Source: an uncultured Bacilli bacterium
GTDB taxonomy: Bacteria > Bacillota_I > Bacilli_A > RF39 > UBA660
DNA length: 37,009 bases
NCBI GenBank assembly: GCA_948760655.1
Contig: CAQBKK010000004.1
Span: forward strand, 1 to 37,009
Direction of reading: 5' to 3'
Shown: in pieces, positions 15,678 to 23,719 of the stretch
Layout of the letters: every line of letters starts with the position of its first letter
How positions within the stretch are numbered: the first letter of the stretch is position 1
Position numbers and translations under genes: made by a program
Notes under the pieces: generated by a model
The model's database searches: none
What the model saw: only the letters and a program-made list of their open reading frames with translations
Told to the model about the DNA's origin: nothing

Positions 15678-17567
15678 CTATTCATTTTGTTCTATAAATT
15701 CACTTCGTTTTAGCCATTTTTCTTCTAGTGAAGTTAAAGTCTTTGTAATCTCTTCTAATTCCTTTTGTAAGTCCTTCATTTTTCCAAAATCTTTAAAGTT
15801 TTCTTTATTATAAAGTTCTTCATTTATGATTTGTTTTTTATTTGTCCATTTCGTGATTTCTTTTTCTAATTTTTCCAATTCTTTTTTTGAACTTTTTTCT
15901 TCCGTTTTTTTGCATGTTTCTTTTTTCTTTCGATTTTTCTTTTTTTCTTCTACCAGTTCCTTGTTTTTTTCTTTTTCTTTGTATTCTAAGTAAGTACAAT
16001 GGTAATCTGTTACTGTTGCATTTTCAAATACAAGTAAACGGGTGGCTAATTTGTTTGTGAAATACCGGTCGTGGGAGACAAAAAGAATGGTCCCTTTGTA
16101 AGAGGAGAGGATATTTTCTAGTTGTTCTTTTCCTTCTAAATCTAAGTGATTGGTCGGTTCATCTAATATTAAAAAATTCGGTTTTTTATATAAAATTTTG
16201 CAAAGAGAGAGTCTTACCTTTTCTCCTCCAGAGAGGACATTTATTTTTTTGTTTACATCTAAACCACTAAATTGAAAGGCTCCTAGAGCACTTCTTGCTT
16301 CGTTTTCTAAGCATTCATTATAGGTACTTTTAAATTCTTCTAAAATGGTATGTTGCTCGTTATTCATTTTGAGCGTTTGGTCAAAGTAACCAATTGTTAC
16401 ATTAAATCCAAAAGTTATGTGTCCTCCTTTTGTTGGTATTAAGCCATGGATTGTTTTTAAAAGAGTGGATTTTCCTGTACCATTTGCTCCGATGACTCCT
16501 ATTTTTTCTCCTTGCAGTATTTCTAAATCTAGTTTAGCAATTGGTTTGTCGAAGCCAAATTCTAAATTTTTGCAAGAAAGAACATTTTTACCACTGAGTG
16601 TCATTTTGTTTAAATTCATTTTAAATGTTTTTTCATTTGCTCTTCTTGGTTTTTCTATTTTTTCCATTCTCTCTATCATATGGAGTTTGGAAAGCGCCAT
16701 TTTTGCTTTTGATGGTTTTTTTCTGAATTTTTCATAGAGTGTATTTAGTCTTGCAATCTCTTTTTGCTGACGTTCATAGTCTTTTAATTGTTTTTCGTAG
16801 TTTTCCTTTTTTTGCTGTTCAAATTTTTCGTAATTTCCAATATATTCGGTGGTTTTTCCGTAAGAAATATCAATGATTGTATTCACTGTATTATTTAAAA
16901 ACATGCGGTCATGAGAAACAATGATATAGGCTTTTTTGTAGTTTTTTAAGTAGTTTTCTAACCATTCAATTGCTGTGATATCTAAATGATTGGTGGGTTC
17001 ATCTAGAAATAAAATATCTTTTTGGGATAAGAGAAGTTTTAGAAAGGCAATTTTGGTTCTTTCTCCCCCTGAAAAAGAAGTAATTGGTTTTTGCTTATCG
17101 CTCTCACTAAATCCAAATTTACTTAGCATGGTTTCGTATTCTTTTTGGTAGGTATAGCCTCCTAAGTATTCAAAAGTATCTAAAGCATTTGTATATTCTT
17201 CTATAGTTTTGGTATCTTGTTCGTTTTCCATTTTCTTTACTAATCTGTCTAGTTTCTTTTCCAGTTCTGTAATTTCTTTATAAGAATCTTTTATTTCTTC
17301 TAAAAGGGTATTATTTTCGTTTTTAAAGGTTACTTGTTCTAGGTAACCGATGGTAGGATTTCCTATTTCTATAATTTCTAAAGGGCTATCTTCTACTCCT
17401 TCGGTGAATAGTTCTTTATTTCTTAAAGCATTTAAAAGGGTTGTTTTTCCTGCCCCGTTTCTTCCTACGATGCCAATATGAGAGGTATCTATAATATCTA
17501 AGTTGATTTCATTTAATATAGTACTCCCATTTAATTCAATAGCGGCATTTTTAATTTGGTATTTCAT
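15678..17567 (-). CDS. ABC-F ATPase, Uup/YdiF-like
   Basis: Two full ATP-binding cassettes lie in one soluble chain of 629 residues with no membrane helices, which defines ABC-F proteins of the ribosome. Cassette 1 has Walker A GRNGAGKTT (about 35-43), FSGGERTK and FLDEPTNHLD. Cassette 2 has GANGTGKST, LSGGEKVRL and LILDEPTNHLD. Between them is the linker helix pair that reaches the tRNA site in this family. The last 90 residues are a highly charged coiled coil, as in Uup/YdiF-type members with a C-terminal domain. It probably rescues or tunes stalled ribosomes. An antibiotic-protection role cannot be judged from sequence, and no leader peptide is seen upstream. Confidence 0.93.
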   Translation of the reverse strand: MKYQIKNAAIELNGSTILNEINLDIIDTSHIGIVGRNGAGKTTLLNALRNKELFTEGVEDSPLEIIEIGNPTIGYLEQVTFKNENNTLLEEIKDSYKEITELEKKLDRLVKKMENEQDTKTIEEYTNALDTFEYLGGYTYQKEYETMLSKFGFSESDKQKPITSFSGGERTKIAFLKLLLSQKDILFLDEPTNHLDITAIEWLENYLKNYKKAYIIVSHDRMFLNNTVNTIIDISYGKTTEYIGNYEKFEQQKKENYEKQLKDYERQQKEIARLNTLYEKFRKKPSKAKMALSKLHMIERMEKIEKPRRANEKTFKMNLNKMTLSGKNVLSCKNLEFGFDKPIAKLDLEILQGEKIGVIGANGTGKSTLLKTIHGLIPTKGGHITFGFNVTIGYFDQTLKMNNEQHTILEEFKSTYNECLENEARSALGAFQFSGLDVNKKINVLSGGEKVRLSLCKILYKKPNFLILDEPTNHLDLEGKEQLENILSSYKGTILFVSHDRYFTNKLATRLLVFENATVTDYHCTYLEYKEKEKNKELVEEKKKNRKKKETCKKTEEKSSKKELEKLEKEITKWTNKKQIINEELYNKENFKDFGKMKDLQKELEEITKTLTSLEEKWLKRSEFIEQNE

Positions 17568-17592
17568 GATGTTTTTCCTCTCTATTTTTAGT

Positions 17593-18225
17593 TTAGTCTT
17601 CTATTTCTATTGTATTTTTATTTAGTTTTTGTAGATTTGTTTTTAGAGAAAGCATATAGGGGATATTACTTCCAATTTCTATTCCATCTATTTTATGATT
17701 TGAGTGATTTAAAGGAAGTATCTTTTGTTCATAAAGTTTTTGATTTAATAATGTATATATGTTTTCTATCGTATTTGCTACGTAATTTTCAAAATAGTAT
17801 AGAGTCCATACTTTTTGCGATTTTGAATATTTAAGTTCAAAAATTGGTTCTAATTCCTCAACAATTGAAACTTTCTCTAATTGAAATGTTTTTTTATACT
17901 CATTTATTAGTATTTCTTTTCTTACTTCTTTAGTAAAACCTTTTTCTTGTTCGTAAATCTTTTGATATATTTCTTGGTATTCTTTAATTAACTCTCCATA
18001 TGTGGGTGCGTTAGTAAAGAAATGATGTTCATTTATAGTAAATTTATGTTTTGTTTCATAAAAAGAATAAAGACAATTCCAAGTACTGGGGGATGAATTA
18101 TAAAGTAGTAATCCTTTTTTCATTTTATATTTAATATTAGTGTAAAGATTTAATGCACTGTCTAACCTTGTAGGAATTTTATCCATAGGAACTTTTTCAT
18201 TTAAAATTTCTTTCGTTATAATCAT
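17593..18225 (-). CDS. Unknown soluble protein upstream of the ABC-F gene
   Basis: A 210-residue protein that I do not recognise. It is mostly helical in prediction, with many Tyr, Lys and Glu, no signal peptide and no membrane helix. The frame starts ATG at 18225 with AAGGAT upstream; that site is itself the 3' arm of a small hairpin (ATCCTT / AAGGAT). A TATAAT with TGA in front lies about 35 bases before the start. The ABC-F gene follows after 25 bases. Confidence 0.6.
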   Translation of the reverse strand: MIITKEILNEKVPMDKIPTRLDSALNLYTNIKYKMKKGLLLYNSSPSTWNCLYSFYETKHKFTINEHHFFTNAPTYGELIKEYQEIYQKIYEQEKGFTKEVRKEILINEYKKTFQLEKVSIVEELEPIFELKYSKSQKVWTLYYFENYVANTIENIYTLLNQKLYEQKILPLNHSNHKIDGIEIGSNIPYMLSLKTNLQKLNKNTIEIED

Positions 18226-18267
18226 ATCTATCTATCCTTTTTAAGGATTATATCATGTTTTTCTACA

Positions 18268-18297
18268 ATTAAAAATATCTGTATTTAAGCAGATATT
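18268..18297 (-). terminator. Terminator of murE
   Basis: On the minus strand AATATCTG pairs with CAGATATT (18290-18297 and 18274-18281) and is followed by T residues. The murE stop codon lies in the loop region. Confidence 0.6.
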
Positions 18298-19664
18298 CTT
18301 TCTAGTTCATCAATTGCTTCCCGTGCTATTTCTTGATCGCTTAGGTGATGTTTTTCGGTACCAATGATTTGGTAATCTTCGTGTCCTTTTCCAAGAACCA
18401 TTAGAATATCTTCTTCTTGTAATAAAGATACTCCTTTTTTGATGGCTTCTTTACGATCATAGATGACTTCATGATTATTTTGTTGTAAGCCTTCTAAAAT
18501 ATCATTCATAATTTGCGTCTCGTCTTCTGTTCTTGGATTATCGTTTGTGAGTATTACGTAATCTGAATGTTCTTCAGCAGCATGTCCCATGATGGGTCTT
18601 TTTTTGCGGTCTCTATCTCCTCCACAACCAATGATGGTAATAATACGCCCTTTTTTATATTCTTCGGCACTTTTTAGAACGTTTATAACGGCATCTGGCG
18701 TATGGGCATAATCAATGAAGATACTGTTTGTTTTGTAAGTTATTTTCTCCATTCTTCCATTGGGAGCACTTAATTCATTTGTTAAATTTAGAATTTCTTC
18801 GATACTAAATCCCAGTTTATGGACTAGCATGGTAGCGGTTAAAAAGTTGTAGACATTGTATCTTCCTACCATTTTAATCGTGGTTTCGTATTCTTTTTCT
18901 TCATAAGTAAATAAGATTTTGGTCTTCCTATGAGAAAATTCCATATTTTTAATAGTAACGTTTCCGTTTGTGTCAGATATCGTGATATTTTGATTTGTTT
19001 CTAAAACAAAGTGGCTTGCATAGGTATCGTCGGCATTTATGACAGCTATTTTTTTGTTTCTTGTGCGTTCGAATAATTTTTTCTTTGCAGCACAATAGTT
19101 TTCCATAGTTTCATGATAATCTAAGTGGTCCTGCGTTAAATTGGTAAATGCTACTTCGTCAAATTCCAATCCATAAATTCTATCTTTATCTAGAGCATGA
19201 CTACTGACTTCCATCACTATTGTATCGCAGCCAGCATTACTTGCTTCTAGTAACATTTCGTAGAGTAAATCAGTATCGGGAGTTGTGTTATTGACTTCTT
19301 TTTTTATATCAGCGTAATAAAAACCTATTGTTCCTATATAAGCGGGTTTACGTCCTAGTTTTTTTAGCATTTGGTAAACAAGAAAACAAATTGTTGTTTT
19401 TCCGTTCGTTCCTGTCACACCAATCAAGTTCATGTCTTTTATTTTTGGATAGTAATTTTCATATAAGTATTCGTCTAAGTATTTTCTAGTGTCTTCTACG
19501 ATTATAGTTTCTACGGGATATGAACCTTCTTCACAAATAATTTTTGTTGCTCCATTTTTAATCGCTTGTTCTATATAGTCATGTCCATCACGATTTACAT
19601 TACGTATCGCAATGAACGTATCCCCTTTAGTTACTTTTCTTGAATCTGTTTTTAGATTAATCAT
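18285..19664 (-). CDS. murE: UDP-MurNAc-tripeptide synthetase, meso-DAP type
   Basis: MurE adds the third residue to the peptidoglycan stem peptide in the cytoplasm. The N-terminal UMAG-binding domain opens DSRKVTKGDTFIAI. The ATP loop GVTGTNGKTT is at about 82-91. NTTPDTDLLYEML is followed by VMEVSSHALDKDR. The C-terminal domain holds TNDNPRTED, whose DNPR motif marks enzymes that use meso-diaminopimelate rather than lysine. At 459 residues it is slightly short but complete. It has its own promoter and terminator, so it is a single-gene unit here. Confidence 0.96.
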   Translation of the reverse strand: MINLKTDSRKVTKGDTFIAIRNVNRDGHDYIEQAIKNGATKIICEEGSYPVETIIVEDTRKYLDEYLYENYYPKIKDMNLIGVTGTNGKTTICFLVYQMLKKLGRKPAYIGTIGFYYADIKKEVNNTTPDTDLLYEMLLEASNAGCDTIVMEVSSHALDKDRIYGLEFDEVAFTNLTQDHLDYHETMENYCAAKKKLFERTRNKKIAVINADDTYASHFVLETNQNITISDTNGNVTIKNMEFSHRKTKILFTYEEKEYETTIKMVGRYNVYNFLTATMLVHKLGFSIEEILNLTNELSAPNGRMEKITYKTNSIFIDYAHTPDAVINVLKSAEEYKKGRIITIIGCGGDRDRKKRPIMGHAAEEHSDYVILTNDNPRTEDETQIMNDILEGLQQNNHEVIYDRKEAIKKGVSLLQEEDILMVLGKGHEDYQIIGTEKHHLSDQEIAREAIDELERISA

Positions 19665-19687
19665 TATACATCACAACCTTTATTAGT

Positions 19688-19696
19688 ATTATAGCA
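19688..19696 (-). promoter_or_regulatory. Extended -10 promoter of murE
   Basis: TGCTATAAT (TGn plus perfect -10) lies 23 bases before the murE ATG. The -35 region is poor, as often with extended -10 promoters. Confidence 0.65.
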
Positions 19697-19700
19697 CAGT

Positions 19701-19740
19701 CAAAAAAAAGAGTGCTAGTTTTTAGCACTTTTAAAAATAA
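19701..19740 (-). terminator. Terminator hairpin upstream of murE, possibly bidirectional
   Basis: AGTGCTA (19711-19717) pairs with TAGCACT (19723-19729). On the minus strand a run of eight T follows; on the plus strand TTTT follows. It separates the upstream RNase J-like unit from murE. Confidence 0.75.
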
Positions 19741-20031
19741 TACTTCATTTGACCATTGTTACATAAGTTATTTGCAATTATGCTTTCGTAATAAAGATTT
19801 CTATATTTATTTGTCATTTTATATGTAATTTCCTCCTTCGATAATTCTAAACGCCCCTCTCAGGTCAAACCTAGCTAGTAATGTTCTGTAAATAGATTTA
19901 TTTTTTACTTTTGAGAATCAAATTTTGTATCAATATTACGCAAGTCCATTTCTTTCGCATTAACGACTCTAAATCTGTACAAATTTCTAAATCAAAATCA
20001 TCTATATTTTTATTCAATTTGTCACGATCTA
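19741..20031 (-). other. Gap with degenerate coding remnants
   Basis: No intact gene is visible. On the minus strand just after the RNase J-like gene, short pieces such as RFRVVNAKEMDLRNIDTKFD followed by SQK and a stop (about 19915-19990) look like the end of a former protein. An ATG-started 44-codon frame over the same bases (MIDRDKLNKNIDDFDLEICT start) is in another phase. I can assign neither. Confidence 0.3.
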
Positions 20032-21264
20032 TCATATTTCTACTTTCTCTTTATCATCTAAAATAATGGGATGTTTAAATATTTCCTTTGCCTTTTCTTT
20101 ATTTGTGGTATGAATAGGAATCACAAAATTGGGTCGTATTATGGAATTTATTAATTTCATAGTTTCCACATTAGCATGGCCAGATGTATGAAGTGTTTTA
20201 ATAGTAATACCTAGATTTTCTAACTCTTCTAAACATTTTTTTATACTTTCCCGCTCTTTATATCCTTCCCACATAGAATAAACTAGACATGCATTTGATA
20301 GCAGTCCTTTTTCTTTTAACATTTTTATATCCTCTAACATAGAAATTTTCACCATCATGCAAAAGTCTTTATGAAGAGCTAAACTATTTTTATATTTTTC
20401 CATAGGAGCAATATATTTTTCTTTAAAATCTTCTGATTTTCTATTGTAAACATTTGGAATCCACACAGATACTTTTGGAAAATGAATAGGATTTGGAATT
20501 TTTTTACTCAAACGAGTTGTAATGGTTGCCGTAAACAAGTCTTCAATAAATCTTTTATTCGTTCTAACAGTTGCTTTATAAAAACTAACGATTCTATCAA
20601 TATTTGTTGAAGATTGTAAAACAAGGACTTGGTTAAAATTTTTAAAAAGTTCTGTCGCTTCTACTTCTAAACCCATTTCGGTTTGGAATTTTTTATCTTC
20701 TCTACTAAAACAGGTTCCCTCTGTAATTAAAGCATCAATATTTAATTTGCCAATTTCGTATAAGTTATCTAGAAATTCTTCTTTTTTTCTTCCATGATTT
20801 CTAAAATCTCCCGTATGAAGAATTCTTCTTCCATTGCCTTCAATCAAAAACATTGCAGAATTATAGGCAGAGTGATCCACTTTAAAAGGAGTAATCCTCA
20901 TATCTTTAAGAGTAATGGGATGATTAAACTTAAAAGTTTTCGTCCTTACTTTTACGGTTTCCTTGTTTGTAAAATCACAAGTTAGTTCGTAAATATCCAT
21001 TGATTTTTCTTCTACATAAATAGGAATATCTTTATTAATATAGTGAATTAAACCGATATGATCTCCATGACTATGTGTAATAAAAACAGCATCAAATGTA
21101 GATTTTCCTGTTGTTAGTCCTTCTATTTTAGGAACAGCAATTTCTTCATTTCCATCTACTGGCAAGTCTTCTCCAAAATCAATTACAATTTTAGCGCCAT
21201 TACTTTCAATTATGGTAATACATCCACCTATTTGGTTTGTCCCTTTAATTACTTCTATTTTCAT
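20032..21264 (-). CDS. RNase J-like metallo-beta-lactamase-fold hydrolase (short form)
   Basis: The metal-binding motif HSHGDH is at residues 64-69. It is followed by VDHSAYNSAMFLI, HTGDFR and, near the end, HTSGHANVETMKLI, in the order found in RNase J and its beta-CASP relatives. IPIHT stands where RNase J usually has PVHGE. With 410 residues it lacks the roughly 100-residue C-terminal tetramer domain of RNase J (about 555). It is probably an RNA or DNA nuclease, but a dedicated RNase J role is not shown. GGGGAG precedes the ATG. A fragment matching its first 33 residues is repeated at 22570-22701. Confidence 0.85.
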   Translation of the reverse strand: MKIEVIKGTNQIGGCITIIESNGAKIVIDFGEDLPVDGNEEIAVPKIEGLTTGKSTFDAVFITHSHGDHIGLIHYINKDIPIYVEEKSMDIYELTCDFTNKETVKVRTKTFKFNHPITLKDMRITPFKVDHSAYNSAMFLIEGNGRRILHTGDFRNHGRKKEEFLDNLYEIGKLNIDALITEGTCFSREDKKFQTEMGLEVEATELFKNFNQVLVLQSSTNIDRIVSFYKATVRTNKRFIEDLFTATITTRLSKKIPNPIHFPKVSVWIPNVYNRKSEDFKEKYIAPMEKYKNSLALHKDFCMMVKISMLEDIKMLKEKGLLSNACLVYSMWEGYKERESIKKCLEELENLGITIKTLHTSGHANVETMKLINSIIRPNFVIPIHTTNKEKAKEIFKHPIILDDKEKVEI

Positions 21265-21536
21265 TTATTTTCTCCCCTATTTTATTATTAAAAAAAAATA
21301 TATTTAAATTTATAGGCGTTACATTCCTTACGATTACTAAAAAGGATACAAGTAAAAATGAATCTCTTCTTTTGACAATTCACTTAGTAAAGAAATAAGA
21401 TTTATCGTGTACCAAGTATTATGGTAACATATTTAAATTACCACATATAGGACTTGAAGCAATTACAGTGAGTTTATTATATAACACACTATCAAATATT
21501 TTTTTATTCCATTTGATTTACTCCATTCCTATCTTA
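21265..21536. other. Intergenic stretch with possible gene remnant
   Basis: No complete gene. The minus strand shows a short open piece, FDSVLYNKLTVIASSPICGN then LNMLP and a stop (about 21420-21500), which has protein-like composition but no recognisable family. No terminator is clear. Confidence 0.25.
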
Positions 21537-22229
21537 TTATAAGCTTTTTACAGCATACTCATTATTTTCAGTTTCAGATAGAAAAAATATTTTAATATTT
21601 AATGTTTCCATCAATTTTAATACTTCTTTGCTACCCATTTTATCCTTATATTCATTATATTGCTTACTTTCTTCGAATACTAGGATTGCTGGTATAATAT
21701 TATAATTTGCATATGCAAAATCTTCTAATAATTTTTCTGTATCTACTGTTTTATAGTAAGTATAAATTTCTAATGCACATCTTAAAAGATTTTCTGGGTT
21801 CGATTTTCTTTTCAGTTCTAATAAATATACTGTATTATCTATTGTAGAAATCATATCTATTTTTCCAACACTATCATTTCGAACATTTTTAAGTGGAACT
21901 TGATAATCAATTACTTTTCCGATGCAATCATATTCTTTACCATACATTGCCAAAGCAATTCTCTCTTCTTCTCGATTTGAGATTTCTTTTTCTGTTGTGC
22001 CATCATGGTTCTCCACTTTGTAACTACTATTTCTTCTTAATACTTCTATTGTATCCCAAAATTCCATATGATTATTTATATATTCAGCAATGACTTCTGA
22101 ACATTTTTCTTCTGTATCTTTAGTTAGACTACTATAATTTATACACTCTAATTGGTATAACTCCTTCACATTATTATTTTTAATTTTTTCTTCTATTTTT
22201 TCGATAATTTCTTGTTTTGTATATCTCAT
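21537..22229 (-). CDS. PD-(D/E)XK nuclease-like protein
   Basis: A 230-residue soluble protein. The middle reads VGKIDMISTIDNTVYLLELK followed by RKSNPENLLRCALEIYTYYK. An Asp about 14 residues before an ELK tripeptide, with a following helix carrying Tyr residues, is the pattern of the PD-(D/E)XK nuclease core. The N-terminal half is helical and carries EEERIALAMYG. In comparable proteins this fold cuts DNA or is a degenerate binding domain; the target is unknown. It has a good promoter of its own (22268-22296) and lies between two stretches of broken genes. Confidence 0.6.
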   Translation of the reverse strand: MRYTKQEIIEKIEEKIKNNNVKELYQLECINYSSLTKDTEEKCSEVIAEYINNHMEFWDTIEVLRRNSSYKVENHDGTTEKEISNREEERIALAMYGKEYDCIGKVIDYQVPLKNVRNDSVGKIDMISTIDNTVYLLELKRKSNPENLLRCALEIYTYYKTVDTEKLLEDFAYANYNIIPAILVFEESKQYNEYKDKMGSKEVLKLMETLNIKIFFLSETENNEYAVKSL

Positions 22230-22267
22230 TTTCTTCTCCTTCTTTCTTTTTTATATCTAACGCCTGA

Positions 22268-22296
22268 ATTGTAACACGATTTCAATTTCCGAACAA
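22268..22296 (-). promoter_or_regulatory. Promoter of the nuclease-like gene
   Basis: TTGTTC (22291-22296) and TACAAT (22268-22273) are 17 bases apart, with TGT before the -10. The downstream gene starts at 22229 behind AAGGAG. Confidence 0.65.
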
Positions 22297-22486
22297 CTCT
22301 AATCAATACCATTTCCCGTGTAATATTTATGCGTTTTTATATAATTGATGAAATCTGCTTCTAAAGTTATTTGGGAACAATTCAATACTTTGTCACAATT
22401 CTTAGACCCCAAATTGTACACTACTTTTTTGCAACTTACTTGGAATTATCATAGTTTTCCAGTCAAAACATCAAATCACTTCCTGC
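22297..22486 (-). other. Decayed coding remnant
   Basis: One minus-strand frame is open for about 48 codons, containing NCSQITLEADFINYIKTHKY and ending YTGNGID with TAG at about 22308. It is preceded immediately by TAA and TGA stops. A neighbouring frame continues the protein-like sequence upstream. It looks like the C-terminal end of a lost gene, with no family assignment. Confidence 0.3.
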
Positions 22487-22513
22487 AATGCTAATCTTAT
22501 TAAGATTAGCATT
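22487..22513. repeat. 27-bp near-perfect palindrome
   Basis: Arms of 13 bases, AATGCTAATCTTA and TAAGATTAGCATT, are separated by a single T. As RNA it would form a 12-bp hairpin. The plus-strand side is followed by TTATTTTATTT, so it could end plus-strand transcription, but no plus-strand gene precedes it; on the minus strand no T-run follows. Confidence 0.6.
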
Positions 22514-22569
22514 TATTTTATTTACTAACCCCAACGACTATGAGGTATAAATAATCTTTATATGTAGGT

Positions 22570-22701
22570 TTAGTTGTGAATCCTTCTACATTTGGCACAA
22601 CCAAAATCAATAATTATTTTAGTATTAGTACTACTTATTTTGGTGATACATTCACCTATTTGGTTAGTACCTTTAATTGGTTTTATTTTTGCTAATATCA
22701 C
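22570..22701 (-). pseudogene. Fragment copying the start of the RNase J-like gene
   Basis: A GTG at 22701 opens IKPIKGTNQIGECITKISST then NTKIIIDFG, which matches the first 31 residues of the hydrolase at 20032 (IEVIKGTNQIGGCITIIESN, then GAKIVIDFG). It then runs into unrelated CAKCRRIHN and stops. No metal-binding motif remains. The GTG overlaps the TGA of the leucine-rich-repeat gene. It is best read as the relic of a duplicated or recombined copy. Confidence 0.75.
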
Positions 22702-23678
22702 TTCTTTTCTTTTAAAATAAAATTATTATCATTCCATTTAGGATAATTAGGATTAATTCGCATAATACTTTTTATAATTTCATTTTTTTCTTCTTCAGTT
22801 ATTTTATAAGATTCACAATATTCATCAAAAAAGTTAAGATTATCTTCTTTAGTTTTAGTACTTTTAATTGCCTTCAAAACAAAATCTTTATTTTTTTCAT
22901 CTTTAACTATTATTTTCGTATTATTAGGTAAACCATTAAACAACTCCCTAGAAGGATATTCTCTCCCACTTACTTTCGTTAGTTTTATTTTTTCGAAAGA
23001 AACGTTACTTAAATCTAAAGATTCTAAAGAAAAACAACACCTAAACATTTCATTCATATACATAAGGCTATCCGTTTTAAAACTGCTCAAATCTAATTTT
23101 TTTAAACTTTCACAATTAGAAAACATAGAATCCATATTTTTAACTTTTAAAGTATTAAAACTTTTAAGATTTACTTCTTCTAAAGATATGCAATTGGAAA
23201 ACATTCCTGACATACTTTTGACATTACTCGTATCAAAACTACTTAAATCTAAAGACTTAACTTTTTTTAGACTGATAAACATATTAGACATATTATCTAC
23301 CTCACTTGTATCCATATTTTCAAAAATCATTTCTTTTACATCAAAAAATAAATTATGATTGAAATATTCTTCCTTATTTCCACCAGTATATTCTCCAAAT
23401 AAAGTAGCACATTTAGTTAAAACAATCACAGCATCACTTGCCACATATAAGGTTTCTTCTTTTATAAAACAAATTACTTTACTATAATTATTTTTAGAAT
23501 AATCAGTTATATCAAATACTTTTTCGTTATACGCAAGTTCTTCTATTTCTTCGGCACTTAAATAAACGAATAGAACTTTTGTAATCTTATATTTAGGTTT
23601 CATTTTACAAGCTTCACTAAAATCCTTAACTTTTTCACACAAGCAAGTAAAATCGGTCATATAATTTTTCTTTTTCAT
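22698..23678 (-). CDS. DUF285/BspA-like leucine-rich-repeat protein, cytoplasmic
   Basis: Residues about 120-240 hold at least four DUF285-type repeats: MSNMFISLKKVKSLDLSSFD, MSGMFSNCISLEEVNLKSFN, MDSMFSNCESLKKLDLSSFK and MNEMFRCCFSLESLDLSNVS. These repeats are usual in surface proteins of Mollicutes and gut Firmicutes, yet there is no signal peptide or lipobox here. A helical C-terminal domain ends NPNYPKWNDNNFILKEKK. A broken paralogue lies at 27363-27751 with the same ending pattern. The start follows AAAGGAG, 41 bases after the PolC-like gene, so the two are one unit. Confidence 0.8.
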   Translation of the reverse strand: MKKKNYMTDFTCLCEKVKDFSEACKMKPKYKITKVLFVYLSAEEIEELAYNEKVFDITDYSKNNYSKVICFIKEETLYVASDAVIVLTKCATLFGEYTGGNKEEYFNHNLFFDVKEMIFENMDTSEVDNMSNMFISLKKVKSLDLSSFDTSNVKSMSGMFSNCISLEEVNLKSFNTLKVKNMDSMFSNCESLKKLDLSSFKTDSLMYMNEMFRCCFSLESLDLSNVSFEKIKLTKVSGREYPSRELFNGLPNNTKIIVKDEKNKDFVLKAIKSTKTKEDNLNFFDEYCESYKITEEEKNEIIKSIMRINPNYPKWNDNNFILKEKK

Positions 23679-23719
23679 TTAATACTCCTTTAAACTAGTT
23701 TTAGTATACCATGGCACTT

